This document shows positions 1-12,741 of a stretch of 64,000 nucleotides of DNA, one piece after another. A model generated the notes under the pieces. That model had not been told where the DNA came from. It worked only from the letters and a program-made list of their open reading frames with translations, and made no database searches. Every line of letters begins with the position of its first letter. The first letter of the stretch is position 1. The stretch comes from Immersiella caudata (Eukaryota > Ascomycota > Sordariomycetes > Sordariales > Lasiosphaeriaceae): NCBI GenBank assembly GCA_030512335.1, contig JAULSU010000001.1, positions 1,178,001 through 1,242,000 on the forward strand, in the 5' to 3' direction. Both the position numbers and the translations under genes were made by a program.

Positions 1-1261
1 TGCAGGTACCGGTCCTCTCGGGCTGCCTGGTTCATCAGGCAACCCACAAAGTTCTGGCTGAAGAGAGCTGTGACCATTTCAGGGAAGCTTGCGGTACCCT
101 CAAGCAATTTTTGGAAGATCATAAAGCCGGAGAACTTTTGGTTGTCGGATGAAGTCTTGGAGAAGAAGCCCTCTGCGTACATGTCAGTCCGAGTATTCAC
201 CCAAACCTATGGGTGCACTTACCATCGACAATCCGCTTCCAGAATACCTTAAACTCAACAGCAGCCTCTCTTTGCTCCTCCTTCGCAAGCTTGGCGAAGT
301 GCGCGAGGATTAGATCCCAAACGAAGTGAAGCTGTGCAGACCACGCGCCTTGCTTAGGCTTCGCCCCCTGCTGTTCGGCTGGCTCTCTACCACTATCCTT
401 GAGGACTGGTGGTAAGGCCTGAAGCGAGGCAGGCGCCAAAGGATTCTTCCACGGTTGAGCGGGAACCGTCATGTCCGGGAAACGATCCAGCGCCGCAATC
501 CAGATGCCAACGCCCTCAGGGGTCTTGGCAAACCCTTGCTCCGCTAGCTTTTCCAGCGTCTTCTCAACCAGCTTCTTCTTCATCTCCGAGATCGCTTGGA
601 CTATGACATAGCCACACTGCGACTTTAACCAAGATTTTTTGGTTGCGAGGCTCAGAAGGAGGTCCAAAACCGCCAACCATCTCCGCTTATCGGCAAACAG
701 TATCCCCGACCTAACAAAGCACTCGACTCCGAAGAGCTGTCCAAAATACCGGTCTCTTTCCTCTTGTCCAGGAATATTGCCACCAGCCTGCGTCTTCTCA
801 ACCAAAATACTCAGAACCTTGTCAAAGGCCAACCCAGGGTACTTCTCGCTCGCCAGGTCCTTGTCCCCAAACAGCTGACCCAGAATCTCAGTCAAGACTA
901 GACTGAACCCCAGGCGTGAAGCGTTCCTCCCGCTGGCGAGACCACGGAACAAGCGCTTGTCGAGATGGCGCACCAGGACGGGCTCAGGCACAGCATCTCC
1001 GCCCAGCAGTCCGGATATTATCGCATCTGCGGCGGTGATGCGCTCGGAGACGTCTTCGCTTCCCAGGAGCTCATAGAGCTCAAGCTCCCTCTTGCGGTCT
1101 TGGACGGTAGGGTGTTCGCTGAAGGGCGACTTGTCGAGCGCCTTTGCCTTTGTCTTGGTCGAGCTATTGGTTTGCTCAGGGGCATTCTTGGTTCGTTTTT
1201 GCGATGGTTGAGTGTCGTTCTGGCCAGCTTCCTTGGCGGCGCGCTTTCTTTTGCTGCCCAT
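1..1261 (-). CDS. POL5: POL5 / Myb-binding protein 1A-like, 5' part (3' end outside window)
   Basis: Nucleolar protein of the Pol5/MYBBP1A (DNA polymerase phi-like) family, which acts in rRNA production and ribosome assembly. The model is join(<1..172, 223..1261) on the minus strand. The start is ATG at 1261, giving MGSKRKRAAKEAG, a Lys/Arg-rich nucleolar-type N-terminus of about 45 residues. It is followed by the family region ELYELLGSEDVSERITAADAIISGLLG and HEAT-like helices with LFRGLASGRNASRLGFSLVL. A 50 nt intron at 173-222 (GTAAGTG donor, TACGCAG acceptor) interrupts a Gly/Glu codon. After it the frame continues as FFSKTSSDNQKFSGFMIFQK, then a segment ending near NFVGCLMNQ, as expected for the family. 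The rest of this protein of roughly 1000 residues lies left of the window. Family assignment is firm. Confidence 0.88.
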
Positions 1262-4200
1262 CTCTGCTGGTGAAATTTTGGTTTATTTCTATATTGGGGC
1301 CGTGAAGGTTGCTTCACGAAGCCAATTGAGCGAGTCTGGAAATTTTAGCGGGGCACGTTTACTGCCGAATTTGACCGCCTGTGTCTCCAGTTTTGATATG
1401 CATGAAGACGTCGAGGCGAGCCAGGGTTCCTTGTGATGTTTATGCGAATATCTTGCCCCGCAAATTGCATGGCTGTCAACGACCAACAACCCCACAAACC
1501 ATCTCACATTGCTCGAAAATAAAACAGAAGAGTGTCCATTTACTCTCCTAAATGTGTTCGAGGGAGTATGGAACGCGCACAAGTCGGTTATTCCAAAAGC
1601 TGCTGTACAGTTTGTTGTGGACACTGGTAAACTTTGATACCAAAACTCCACTCCAGACCCATCTTCAACTTTGATCCCCAGTTTGAATCCACGTGTTGTC
1701 GGCCTTGAAGCAAAATAACGGAGGCGAAAAAAACACAGTCTTGAGATGCAAAGAGCATCTGAACTCGGTACACCACTGCTTCTGGCTCCAACAAGCCAGT
1801 TTCGGCTGAATATACGATAAAGTTCCATCTCAAGGTGGTCACCCCTTGACAGTCCGAGTCTCCAATGTCATAATGAGCATCGGCCGATATTTGTATCAGC
1901 TGTTGGTAGCCTCATTGATCTCACGATAATCGTGTGGTACTTGACCAAAATGATACGTCAGCCTCTGGAGGTAGTTGAGGTTCGCCCCTCCGCACTGAAG
2001 ACACAGAGGGGCTTGAATTCTGGTGGTTTCTCTGGTGATGCCGGCTAAACTGAAGTGTAGGATCAATAACGCTCTTGGTCGCCGCAATTGGCATCACCAT
2101 GGTGCGAGTCTCCAGTTTCTGAAATTGAATGTTCAAATCCCATTCCCGTCATACCTTATGAGAAATCGAACCAATGTTGAAGTCGCATTTTACAGTTACA
2201 GCGCCACAAAATGGGGATGTGATCAATATTGAAGGATGGATAGTGAAGGCTCTTCAGATCTGGAGTCTCGATACAGAGTCCACCGCAATGATACCAGAAC
2301 TTGAATTTGATGACTACCTAAAAACACAGCTGAAGCTTCAAGAGAGGAAGCCGGTCACATCTACATGTACATCATTACCAGGACACATTTCGAATCTAAC
2401 CCGCCTTTCAAGAGTTCATATCATCCTCAGTCTGTGAATCATCGATTAGTTTTCGAATTCATGAAGGCTAGCTACATACCTGGGTTTATTTAGGACGACT
2501 TAGACCGCGAAATTTGAAGGCTTCAGGTTAACCTCAAGTTGGCCCCCGCCCGGCCCACCAACAGTGAAAGGCGGCATGTGATGGCAGGTGTCTTGCATGT
2601 TTAAGCTCTGCCAGCGACTGAATGAATTTCAGTACCTAAGGTAGGCACTTATTTCTGACCTCTATTGGAATAGTGTCACAGTCTGCTCCGATGGGATAGC
2701 ATTTCCGGGGCTCGAATATTGAACGACAAAGATGTCCACGTGAGGCAGGATTCTTGCTTCCAAGTCTCATGATTCTGAATTGTCAAGCTGGCTTCACGTG
2801 TGTCAGTCTATGGGGTGCTGCTCCACAAACTCGAGGCGTTTAGTCGTTTTGACATGGAATGTTGAGAACCGAACGAACCAGCACTCAATCTCTGAGCTAG
2901 TACATTATATCCAAAGCCTAACACCTGAGATTCTGATAGAGATTTGGCTCGGTTTGCGCCCAACAAACTTTCATCACGACTCGGTACAACTCCACCCCTT
3001 AAGTCAATTGTTCAGTCGCGACTCAAACGCAGTCGTCCCTGAGATCCCAATCTCAACTCAGGGGATCGCAAATTGCCACCCTTAAACTAATAATACCAAT
3101 TAATTCTAGAGTATAATACTAACTCTCTCCAATCCCTATGTCTCATACTCTCGAACTCTAACGCGCCGAGTCCCAGACACCCACTTTCCGGAGGATCTTC
3201 CCACCTCAATCAAAAGTCTGAGATATCTGTCTCATCCGTCCCTTTCTTCCCACGGCTGCACCACGGCAAACGAAACCTCTGCTGCAGGGTTAAATCTGAT
3301 TGCCTGCCTCGCAGGTGGCTGGAATGCCTTGCATCCCGTTGCATCCAGGGTCCGGCACGCCGGTGACGCCACTTCCGCAGTCCGGCTCTAGACCCCCGTG
3401 CACGTTCCCATTCCATCCTTATCTCCAGCCACCAACACGCCCTATTTTCTCACCGCCAGTGGGATCATTAGCCATTAGGTCAGCGCCGCTAGCCATCAAT
3501 TAGCGATAACAAAGAACCAACTCCAACGGAAAAGAGGCAGTGTTTGTTGCGTTTGCCTTTGCGCGAAATATTTCACAATATTAGAAACTCAGACGCCACA
3601 TCGCCCAGCTGGTCGCTGTCAGCTATCCACTTGCTGGAGGCGTACCTAGCCCAATCACCAAGCTCCCTGCATCGCGTCTTGGCAGGGCTCGCTCGCTGGC
3701 TCCAAAAAAGCAAAAACCCTCACCGCTCATCATGTGACCTCGTGGTGCTCCTACACACCAAGAGCTTCCAAGAGCTACCCCGCGCCTGTACCCCACAGAG
3801 TCCAATGTTTACTCATGCAGGTTCGCGACCTTGGTCGCGTCATTTGTTTACTTCTGCCGAAAAGTTTCGTCGGGCGGGGGTTTCCTCTGTACGAAGGCAG
3901 TGTTCACATAACCCGCATTAGTATCCCGTATCCCATGCAGGATCTCAAACAGAGATGTGCTATGCCTCCTTATCAGCACATGAGTGAATTATTCCTAGGC
4001 AGCCCGTTTCGGTGGCAGCACCCGTTGGAAAGGAGGGGGGGGAAAGCTTCGGCCTCGGGATCCTTCTAGCTCCCTCCCCATTCTGACGCGAGCTGAACCG
4101 CAACGCGTAGCGCGGAAAGGCCGGGCGCTCCGTCTGGGGTTGGGCGCCTGACACTTGTCCGGCGGCTTTAGCCCGTTGCCGAATCGTCAATTGCGCCATA

Positions 4201-7200
4201 CCATTGGGTGGAATAGGGATGACGATGGTGCGATGTTTTGCTGACAGGCTGGCTCCCGTCATGCGGCCACCGAGCTGTTGCAGCGAATTGGGGCGGTGAA
4301 GGACGACCCCGCGTACGCGATGCGGAGGAGGATAACGCCGTGAAAGTAAACAAACTTTCGTCATTGGAGGGACAAGAGATCTCGCGTAGGCTCTTTCTTT
4401 TTGCGCGATCCTGATGGATGGCGCAACGGACAGGGTAGGAAATCGAGATTCCAGAAGCGGATTGGCAGGCTATGACGAGAGAGCAGGCTGTCATTTTGAT
4501 GAGATCTTCATCTTGCCTTGGAAAATGTGACATCCACGGCAAGGCTCACCTTCAGCCGATGCAAAAATGACGTCTTTCATCAGGGACGAGACTCGGATGG
4601 ACTAAACACATCGCGCGAACGAGGCGCCGGGGCCCCCGTTTAGGCCGAACCAGGGCTACCTACTATTTCGAGACTTGACTCGAAACTAATCCGGTTGATC
4701 AACTTTCTTGGGCGACTCCTCCAAGTGTCAGAAAGAGCCGGGTTGACGATACTCAAATTCTCCGAAACAATATCTCCGTGCTCGTGGTCAATATTGTTGA
4801 CTGCTGGCCATTATCCGGGGCATATGCACTGACGCCGAGCTCGTTCCCTCAACGCGAAACCACCGTTGCTGTCCTGCTCTCCCTTATCCATTTTCCCCGC
4901 ACTGAGAAGGAGACATTTTGCCGGGGACCATTGAATTCTGACGTCTGGGCGCGAGGTAATATGCCAGCCAGGAGGGTGTACTGACGGTCGTAGCGAAAAG
5001 GAACAGTCACTGTTGGAAGCCTCCGGTTGACAGGCGGATGGTTCGCGCAAAAGACCCGGTCTCAGGTGCGGGTCGACAACCACCCTGGCTCATATCTGCT
5101 GGGGGAGTCTCTTATGCCAGACAGCTTGTTTCCGTCAAGCTGGTGATGGAATTGCGTTCGCCAGTTCTTGGAAATAGCCAAAGGTGTCAATAGGCCGTTT
5201 GGAGCATCGTGATGGCATCGTGGAGATCGAAGCTGCGAGAGATCTCAGATGCCTCTACTGACTAACTGCATGCTGTAGCGTCTGCTGAGCTAGGGAGCTT
5301 TCTTGCGCGCTTGGGGCCTCTGTGGGAAAACAGCCGACCAGCGACGACCTCACTGCGGATCGCTTCGGGGCACGGACGAGGCTCCAGAGGGTCTTTGCCG
5401 CAAGTTTATTGGATCGCCCGCTCCCTGGCCTGTGCCGTGATAATCTGCGCTCGCGCAACGATGCTTGGCCGGCACCGTTGCAACGGCGCTGTAGAAATGG
5501 TTAGCACCAAGTTATCCCTCACCTAAGGGCTCTAATCAGCCGCTGCGTGGCTCTCGAGCGGCGACACGTGGACGAAGCATTCAGCGCAAATGCTAAATTC
5601 CATGGGTGCCTTCATATCGGGTCTTTGTGAGGGCATCGTCATTCCAGGCCGCTCAGTGGCCGGCAGGGGGAAGCTCATCTCACCAGGATTGCGGTTAGCA
5701 GCCTGATCGCCCGTGAATCTCCTGTTGAGAGTGTGGGGGAGCGCTAAAACCAGCAAACGCATCGCCTGAGCGACCCTCTGTCAGCATCCTGATGCGGCCC
5801 AAAATGGGCGCCTTGCCCTTCCGAGGTCGCTATTCGTTGCCAGCCCCGATTTCGAAACAAGCAGTCCAGGCCCCCTGCTCGCAAGGCCTGGACGTCTCAG
5901 CCGCCTCTCTCGCAGGGCTGGTTGGTCGGCCATGTCCATCTGCACGCGGGTTGCCAGGGCGGCCGGGGAAAGCTCTTCCCATTCGGAACGTTGCACAGCA
6001 TGCCGTGGGGTAGACGTGCGCGCTGAAGAGCTTCCATCCCAGCAAAGTGAAATCAGATCGCTCTTGCGGGAGCGATTGGCCGTTGTTAGACATTCCCAAT
6101 TGCCTGGATCTGAAGAGCTACTTGTTAAGTTTTTTACCCAAGGGTCTCCGGTCTTGAAAACCGTCTTGAACGCACGTGCTGGGGGGGGGGGGGGGGGGGG
6201 GTATCTAGTGTTGTGAGCCCGTCCAAAAGGCCGAAGGAGGCTCCCGAGAGCCCCGCTGTGTCCTTTTTTTGATGTGGGACGTTGGAGCGTTGGAGGGGAG
6301 CTCTCGGAGGTTGTTCTGACGGGAGGTCGTTGGCACTTGAGGTGAAGCCTGGGAATCCGCCGCAAAGAATGGGCAATGACGAGAGAGCGGATGTCGCGTG
6401 TAATTGACTAAACGCCGGTCGGGACCTTGATTGAGATACCAATCTCGAATGTCTCGAAGCCGCCGTCGTCTCGATCAATTCGTCTCTTCTGAGTGCCTGA
6501 GCAGCAAGCTGTCTCCCTGGCTCCCTGCCCGTGTGGCCTGGCAACGGGACGACAGGCTGCTGGCAGCGCTGCTGCATCGCCGTATCGGACCAAGCAAGCA
6601 TGAAGCTGAAGGGGAGCGGCACGCGACCCACTGGGGAGCTGCAGCCACTTCGCCGAGCAAACACGGGCGGCCGGAGTACCTCGAACTGGCGCCGGAGCGT
6701 TAGGTTGTACCTGGAATGCCCACTGAAATCGATGCAGCGTCATGTAGCTTCGTCCGAACGGCTTTCGGCTGCGAGTCCCACGCCAGCGCTTAACCGTGCG
6801 CTTCTGCGTCCTTGCGTCGAAGGTGTGGGACAGGGAAGGTGCTCCGCGATCCACCTCGACCAGAAGCGAATTGCAGCTCTTGTTGCAGCAGCGGGGGGCC
6901 CTGCAGGAAGCCAGCAGCGTCTCTTGCGTCCAAGCAACCGCCCCAGCAAATCGCCCCTGACAACCCGCGAGGAAAAAATCCCAGCGACTCGTTCGGGCTT
7001 CCCTGTCGACGCCGTGCACCACGCGGAGTGGGTGAGGGAAAATCCTTCTTAACCTGTGGTTGATCTCTTTGCTGTAACCCCCTTCAGTCTCTTCGTCAGT
7101 CCGTTCGTCGAGCCTCGCCCTCGGACCGTAAGTATCGTGAATGCCGCCAGCGAACTTCGCCTCCGGGGACCAGAGCGAAACGACGGGACTGGATTGCTTG

Positions 7201-7818
7201 CATTGAGACGCGCCGACGCAAAGACCTCCAGCTACGCTGCTGCACCTACCGAGGTCAACTCGACAACCCAGCTCGCGCAGCGCAGCTGTAGTTCCAACTA
7301 GGTAAGCACTCAGCACGTCATTCGGCATCACCAAGATCGGACCAAAAACTGGGCGGAGGGTTTCTAGCAAGAGTTGGGACGCTCGCTTTCAGGAATTGGA
7401 GCCCTTTCTTGCAGCTGTGCAGCCGAACTGTTCTCGCAGACCCCGCCATCGCCGCATCTGCCCTGCCCGGCTGGGTCTAGCCGCTACAGCTGCATCTGAG
7501 CTGACCGCCCGCGTTGCACAGGACGACCAAAAACCGGGGCCTCGCTCTCTGCCTCAGCAACCACGAACAAAACCCTCCTCTGGTCTTCCTCCAGATCCAT
7601 TGCGGAGGACACTGAGCAATTGGATGTTGATGCAAGGCCGATCAGGGTCATCGCCGTGTCGCAGCATTAAGTTACTGTGACGGCAAGATCAAAGCATCCC
7701 GTCACCTCGTCCGGCTCCCGTCCGTCCGTCGTCAACTCGGGCACCCGAACCCACCGTGTGTGTGTGCACCACCAACAGACTTCCGATCTGCGGCACCGTC
7801 CTCCATAGCCGGAACATC
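1262..7818. other. 6.5 kb gene-poor region upstream of POL5 and CDC25
   Basis: No gene can be supported here. Many overlapping frames of 60-320 codons are open on both strands, but none shows a family motif, a consistent splice structure or fungal codon preference. The right half (about 4.0-7.8 kb) is more GC-rich and leads into CDC25, so it may hold a long promoter and 5' leader for that gene. It contains the long G run at 6181-6201. Confidence 0.6.
6181..6201 (+). repeat. 21-base uninterrupted G run
   Basis: Twenty-one consecutive G residues directly follow CGCACGTGCT and precede TATCTAGTG. The tract lies about 1.6 kb upstream of the CDC25 start. It could fold as a G-quadruplex on the plus strand and is prone to length errors in assembly. 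A second, shorter run is at 26571-26585. Confidence 0.95.
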
Positions 7819-9717
7819 ATGGAGACGTCTTCACCCCTTGCCGCATTGCGGCCAGCACCGCCCGTCTTTGGCGGCAGAGGCCTGTTCGGCACTCGCGATG
7901 CTCACCTGGGACCGCCCGCCTTTGGAGCTGGCTCCCTTAATATGCGCGATCAGTTCAACTTCCAGCGGCCCAGTGCAGAGTACTTTAACATTAAGACCGT
8001 TCGAGGTTCCTCACCCGCAGCGTCATTGGCGGCGGACCTGTCACAGAACTTTAAACTCAACGACGCCAGGTTAGCTTATCCAACGTCCCCAAACGCCATT
8101 GTGCTCCGTATGTGGCTAACAAGGGACGGCACCTCTTTAGCAGTCCCATGTTCCCGACGCCTCGTCGCGCACTGTTCACAACGGCGGCTATGATGGACTC
8201 AGCTGGAGCCGGTCGTGGTAGGCGGGGAGCGCTTCACAACGTGAACCGCTGGACTGGGGAACTGACAACGCATGCAGAGTATGTCACTACTCCTCCATTG
8301 GCGCTGTCCTCATCGCCCGCCCACATGGATGAGCACATGGACATGATGGATATGTCGCCGTTGCCCCACAAGGCTCCGTTCGTGGTAGAGATTGAGGTTC
8401 CGTCACCATCACCGGTGCCTTCTCCATCTGACGACATGGTTGTGGAGTCCCCCGCTCCTCCTCCCCGCCAGGCCTCTTTGGAGCCTGCGAAACCCGTTGT
8501 GGCTGAGTAAGTTTGATTGCACATTCCCGCCGGCGTTTTTGGTCTCTGGCTAACCGTTTTACTTTCCTCCCAGCCGGAGAAAGCTAGGGCTTAGGCGCCC
8601 ATCGCTGAACCGGACCAAAGGGTATTCGACGGGCGGCATGTCCAACCGTTTGAGTGAAAACCAGCTTCCTCCCTTCCGGTTTGGCGGAGACCTCCAGCCT
8701 GCATCGGCCTCGCCGTCCACATCCACTTCAATGTCACTTGACGAATGCTTCCAGGAGTCGCCCCCTCAGGAGCGCCGCCCTCAGAGCGCCAACAGCCCTT
8801 GCCCCTCGATGGCCGCGGCTCGACCCAAGCCTCACTTCGCAAGCCTCACCAACATGAACAGCGTGCGCAATGGCTCCCCCATCACCAGCCATGCCCGCCG
8901 CACATCGAACCCCTTTATGCGGCCCAGGAAACAGTTCCGTCGCTCCCTCAGCATGTTTGAGAACCCCGGTGATGTAATGAAGCCGAAGAAAGAGGAGGTT
9001 CCGCCCCCGACAATGCTGCAGGTTGTGATGGACATCGAGGAACCGCAAGAACCTGTCCTTCCCCATTTCTTCCCTCCGGGTCAAAACGATAGCATACCGC
9101 GAATTTCCCGGAGCACCATGCTCGGTGTTCTGGACGGGAAGTTCAGCGAGCACTTTGCCCACAAGATGATCATCGATTGTCGCTTTGAGTACGAGTACGA
9201 AGGTGGTCATATTGATGGCGCAATTAATTACAACGACAAAGAGTTGCTGGCCACGCATCTCTTCAAAACCCCCATGGAAGGTCGCACTCTGTTGATCTTT
9301 CACTGCGAATACTCAGCCCATCGGGCTCCCATCATGGCCCGTCATATCCGTGCTGAGGACCGCACAGCAAACGCGGAGCACTATCCTCGATTGACCTACC
9401 CAGAGGTCTACATCCTCGATGGAGGATACAGCGGATTCTTCGAGGAGCACCGCAACCGTTGCTACCCCCAGGCGTACGTCGAAATGAATGCCGCTGAGCA
9501 CGTTAACACCTGTGAGCGGGAGATGGGCCGCCTGCGCCAGAATCGGAGGGGCCTCGGCCGCGCACAGACTTTCGCCTTTGGCCAGCACAACAGCACCGTA
9601 CAAGACTCGCCAACCGCCCCTGGCCGCGCCAACTCCCGCGTTATGGATGACATGCTTGGAGCATCTCCTATCCTTGGTCACGACCGTAGCCATGCTAGAC
9701 GCATGGTCTCGTTCTGA
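7819..9717 (+). CDS. CDC25: M-phase inducer phosphatase (Cdc25 / nimT)
   Basis: Dual-specificity phosphatase that removes inhibitory phosphate from the Cdc2/Cdk1 Tyr-15 loop and triggers mitosis. The model is join(7819..8069, 8141..8506, 8574..9717), 586 residues. The long N-terminal half is Ser/Pro-rich and presumably regulatory. It contains the fungal Cdc25 stretch RRKLGLRRPSLNRTKGYSTG just after the second intron. The rhodanese-type catalytic domain carries DCRFEYEYEGGHIDGAINY and the active-site loop HCEYSAHRAP, with Cys450 and Arg456. The tail after about residue 530 is variable. Intron 1 (8070-8140) has GTTAGC, branch GCTAAC and a tandem TAGCAG acceptor. Intron 2 (8507-8573) has GTAAGT and CCCAG. 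Both introns are phase 2. ATG 7819 opens the first exon. An earlier in-frame start is not excluded. Confidence 0.93.
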
Positions 9718-11052
9718 ATTCTATGACCCGATCTTGGACGATCTTGGACACCATGGAGATTACGACGGCTCTCAGCATACTTCACACACACGTCACATGC
9801 GACTACCCTTTTTGGAGACTGGCGCACACTGTTTGTCGCTGCCGCTCCCCGTTAAATTCTTTTGTTAAAATGTATTATGATACCAACCGGACATACCCAA
9901 GCTTCGGGTTTGCAATCCCAAGCTGCTTTTTTCTTTTTGTTAGATTACAAACCTTGGTTTGCCGACCCAAGGAGACACGCGGGCACTCGGCACCCCCCTG
10001 GTGATACATGGGGCAGAGACGCAAGAGACGAGGAGGAGGATAATCCACTAGCAGGGTCGGCGGCTTGTGTATCCATCCTCAAAACTATGAGAGAGATGTG
10101 AGGGACTTCGAGGGACTTAAGTAGGCCATAGAGCTTACCACGTACTGTCAGAAACATGTATCATAAAAGAACTTGTTGGCTGACATGATTGGCCCTTCCG
10201 CATATGCTATGTGAGCCTGTCTTAACGTCAGTGAGTCCCTTGTCTTTGTTCAAGTGGGCAGGATGTCTGCTTGTTTTTGGAGTCAGGTTGATATTGCCCG
10301 GCAGAGTCGCAAGCTGGGTGAACTTGAGATCTGGTGAACCTTGAGTGAGGCCGGGTAGTGGTGCTGGAGATGTGGGGCCGGCCCTGGATAACCCCGGCAT
10401 CTCCGTCTCCGCTCCGTTCAATGGTTTGTGAGTGGGCTCCGGTGGGTATCTGCAAATGCGGATTGTTTCTAGAAACAATATTCCGGATTCTAGATTCTGC
10501 GGGCAGGGTTTCCTGGCCCTGCACGAAATCCCATAGTTGTGACTCGCAGAACTTTTACTTTTCACAATCCTGGGTTTCCCTACCGCAACTAAATTGGGAA
10601 TCCCCCAGCTCCATCAGATTCCCGCAATCCCGGGGTCCCCTACTTAGCAGTCCAACAATAATTTAGCCGGGCATTCGCAATCTCATTGCGGATTACGCTC
10701 TCCCATCTTTCATCAGGTATGTGTCTATATATTGCTTACAACGATACCATTCAAAAAGCGAGACGCTAAGATAAGCATCTTGACCCCTTGCAGCAACACC
10801 CCTGTCACTCAACGCCTCAGTTGCATCGCAGCTCAGTCGCGACATCAAACTCGAGCTGCAGCTTTCTAAGCACATTCGACATTATCCCCAGGTGCAACCT
10901 TACTGTTTTTTGATCAGATGGAAATAATAGAAACAGGTCCTTGAAACCATCTCATTTCTCGGATCTTCTGGGAGCACACGAGATTCCAGGCGCAGCTCAT
11001 TGCGCCTTCCATCTCACACCATCACTTCTTCAGCATCATCCTCGCACTCAAA
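9718..11052. other. Intergenic region CDC25-DRN1
   Basis: Contains the 3' flank of CDC25 and the promoter side of DRN1, which are transcribed in the same direction. I see no gene. Short open frames on either strand show no coding character. The stretch 10680-11050 is C/T-rich and probably holds the DRN1 leader. Confidence 0.6.
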
Positions 11053-12741
11053 ATGGCAGCCGCCAAGATGTCAGTCCTCCGCATCCTTTACTCCACGAAC
11101 ATTAGCGATACTGACCAATTCAGCTTCGTCTTCGGCAGCATCAACGGCCAGCTGCGATCGGCGTTCGGAAAGCTTAGTTCGATCCACGCGAAGACAGGCT
11201 TCAACTTTGCCATTGTCACAGGCAACCTCTTTGCAGAGCCCGAGGCACAGGACCAGGATGAGCTCAGAGCCCTTCTTGATGGCCAGACTGCCATCGCATG
11301 CCCTACTTACTTCACAGTTGGCACTCACGCCTTGCCTCCGCGCGTTCTGGAGATGATTGAGGCTGATGAGGAAATTGCCCCCAACCTTCACTATCTCGGC
11401 AAGCGTAGCACCACGAAAACATCCGAGGGTGTTCGTATCGTCACACTTGGCGGCATTCTTGACACAAATATCGTCGCCGGGCAGTCGAAGGATCAGACGG
11501 AACCGTTCCATACCGAGAGCGATGCCAAGTCTCTGCGAGGCGCGAACAGCGCAGACATCCTGTTGACCACAATGTGGCCGGCCGATGTCTGGAAGAATAG
11601 CTCCAAGGCAAAGGAGATGAACATTGATTCTACCTCCGCGCCCTCGAGCTCCTCAATTGCCGAACTTTGTGCGGCTCTCAAGCCCAGATACCACTTCTCA
11701 ACGTCCGCCGCTTATTTCGAACGAGAGCCGTTCTTACCCGAGGCCAAGGATGAAGCCGACGACAAGGGGATAGCTCTCACCCGCTTTATATCCATGGCTC
11801 CCTGGGCGAATTCGCTCAAACATAAAGCTATGTACGCCTTCACCGTCAATCGCGAAGCAATCATCACTCCTCCTCACGGAAGTACCCTCACCCCTTTCTT
11901 CAAGGCTGCCGCCCCCCCAAAACGCTCCGCCGACGAGGCAGGATTTTCGCGCTTCTCACACCATGACAGCGGTCACAGACACCGCAAGCACCGGCGTGAG
12001 CGCTCTCCGCCGCCTGGACCCGACCGCTGCTTTTTCTGCTTGTCGAACCCTAATCTACCCACTCATATGATCCCAAGCGTTGGGGACGACTCGTACCTTG
12101 CTACTGCCAAGGGTCCTCTTCTGTCGGCAGACACTTTCAAAAAGCAGGGACTAGACTTTCCAAGCCATATGATCATCATCCCGTTGGAGCATAAGCCGTC
12201 ACTAAGCTCCGCTTTTATCCCAGGGGAGGACCTCCCCAAGATATTCAAGGAGATGACGCGCTTCCGAGAGTCGCTGCAGGCCATGGTCTCGAATACGTCG
12301 GGACGCACGCTGGGTGCTGTGACCTGGGAGATCAATCGCGCGAGAAATATACACACACACTGGCAGTTCCTACCGGTGCCGGCTGACATGGTGATCAAAG
12401 GACTGGTGGAGAGCGGCTTCCGCGTGCTCGCCAAGGACTTCCAGCTCGGTGATTTCGTGGTCAAGGACTTCGGCACCGCTGATGAGGTTGAGGGAGACTA
12501 CCTGCGCGTCTGGATCTGGGCAGAGGAGGAGGACCGTATTGTGGGCAAGTCGCTTCTCTTGCGTTTTGACGAGAACGTCCGGTTTGACTTGCAGTTCCCG
12601 CGCAAGGTTATGGCAAAGCTGTTGAACTTGGAGGACAGGGTTATTTGGCAAAACATTGGGCAGACGGAGGAGGAGGAAACCGCTGATACTCAGGCCTTCC
12701 GGGCAGGGTACAAGGAGTGGGACTTTACTCTGGCGACGTGA
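11053..12741 (+). CDS. DRN1: CWF19-like protein 1 / Drn1, lariat-debranching regulator
   Basis: Intronless, 562 residues. The family associates with the late spliceosome. Yeast Drn1 binds Dbr1 and modulates debranching of intron lariats. The N-terminal third (RILYSTNISDTDQFSFVFGSING-like start, then FAIVTGNLF and VGTHALPPRVLE) is the degenerate metallophosphoesterase-like domain shared with Dbr1. A basic His/Arg linker (about residues 300-322) precedes the CwfJ C-terminal domain 1. That domain opens with DRCFFCLSNP (zinc-type Cys326 and Cys329), then THMIPSVGD, SHMIIIPLEHKPS and the HIT-like NIHTHWQFLPV. The CwfJ domain 2 follows with a conserved acidic and aromatic end (WKEWDF-like, here YKEWDFTL). 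MAAAKMSVLRILYS is the first Met. The second Met six codons later (MSVLR) could also serve. Confidence 0.92.
   Translation: MAAAKMSVLRILYSTNISDTDQFSFVFGSINGQLRSAFGKLSSIHAKTGFNFAIVTGNLFAEPEAQDQDELRALLDGQTAIACPTYFTVGTHALPPRVLEMIEADEEIAPNLHYLGKRSTTKTSEGVRIVTLGGILDTNIVAGQSKDQTEPFHTESDAKSLRGANSADILLTTMWPADVWKNSSKAKEMNIDSTSAPSSSSIAELCAALKPRYHFSTSAAYFEREPFLPEAKDEADDKGIALTRFISMAPWANSLKHKAMYAFTVNREAIITPPHGSTLTPFFKAAAPPKRSADEAGFSRFSHHDSGHRHRKHRRERSPPPGPDRCFFCLSNPNLPTHMIPSVGDDSYLATAKGPLLSADTFKKQGLDFPSHMIIIPLEHKPSLSSAFIPGEDLPKIFKEMTRFRESLQAMVSNTSGRTLGAVTWEINRARNIHTHWQFLPVPADMVIKGLVESGFRVLAKDFQLGDFVVKDFGTADEVEGDYLRVWIWAEEEDRIVGKSLLLRFDENVRFDLQFPRKVMAKLLNLEDRVIWQNIGQTEEEETADTQAFRAGYKEWDFTLAT

Noticed and set aside
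1289..1828. 179-codon minus-strand frame upstream of POL5
   Set aside because: Lies in the POL5 promoter; no recognisable motif and no codon bias like the neighbouring genes.
6408..7370. 320-codon open frame on the minus strand
   Set aside because: GC-rich DNA with equally long frames on the other strand; no family motif, no Met context or codon preference, odd Cys/Arg composition.
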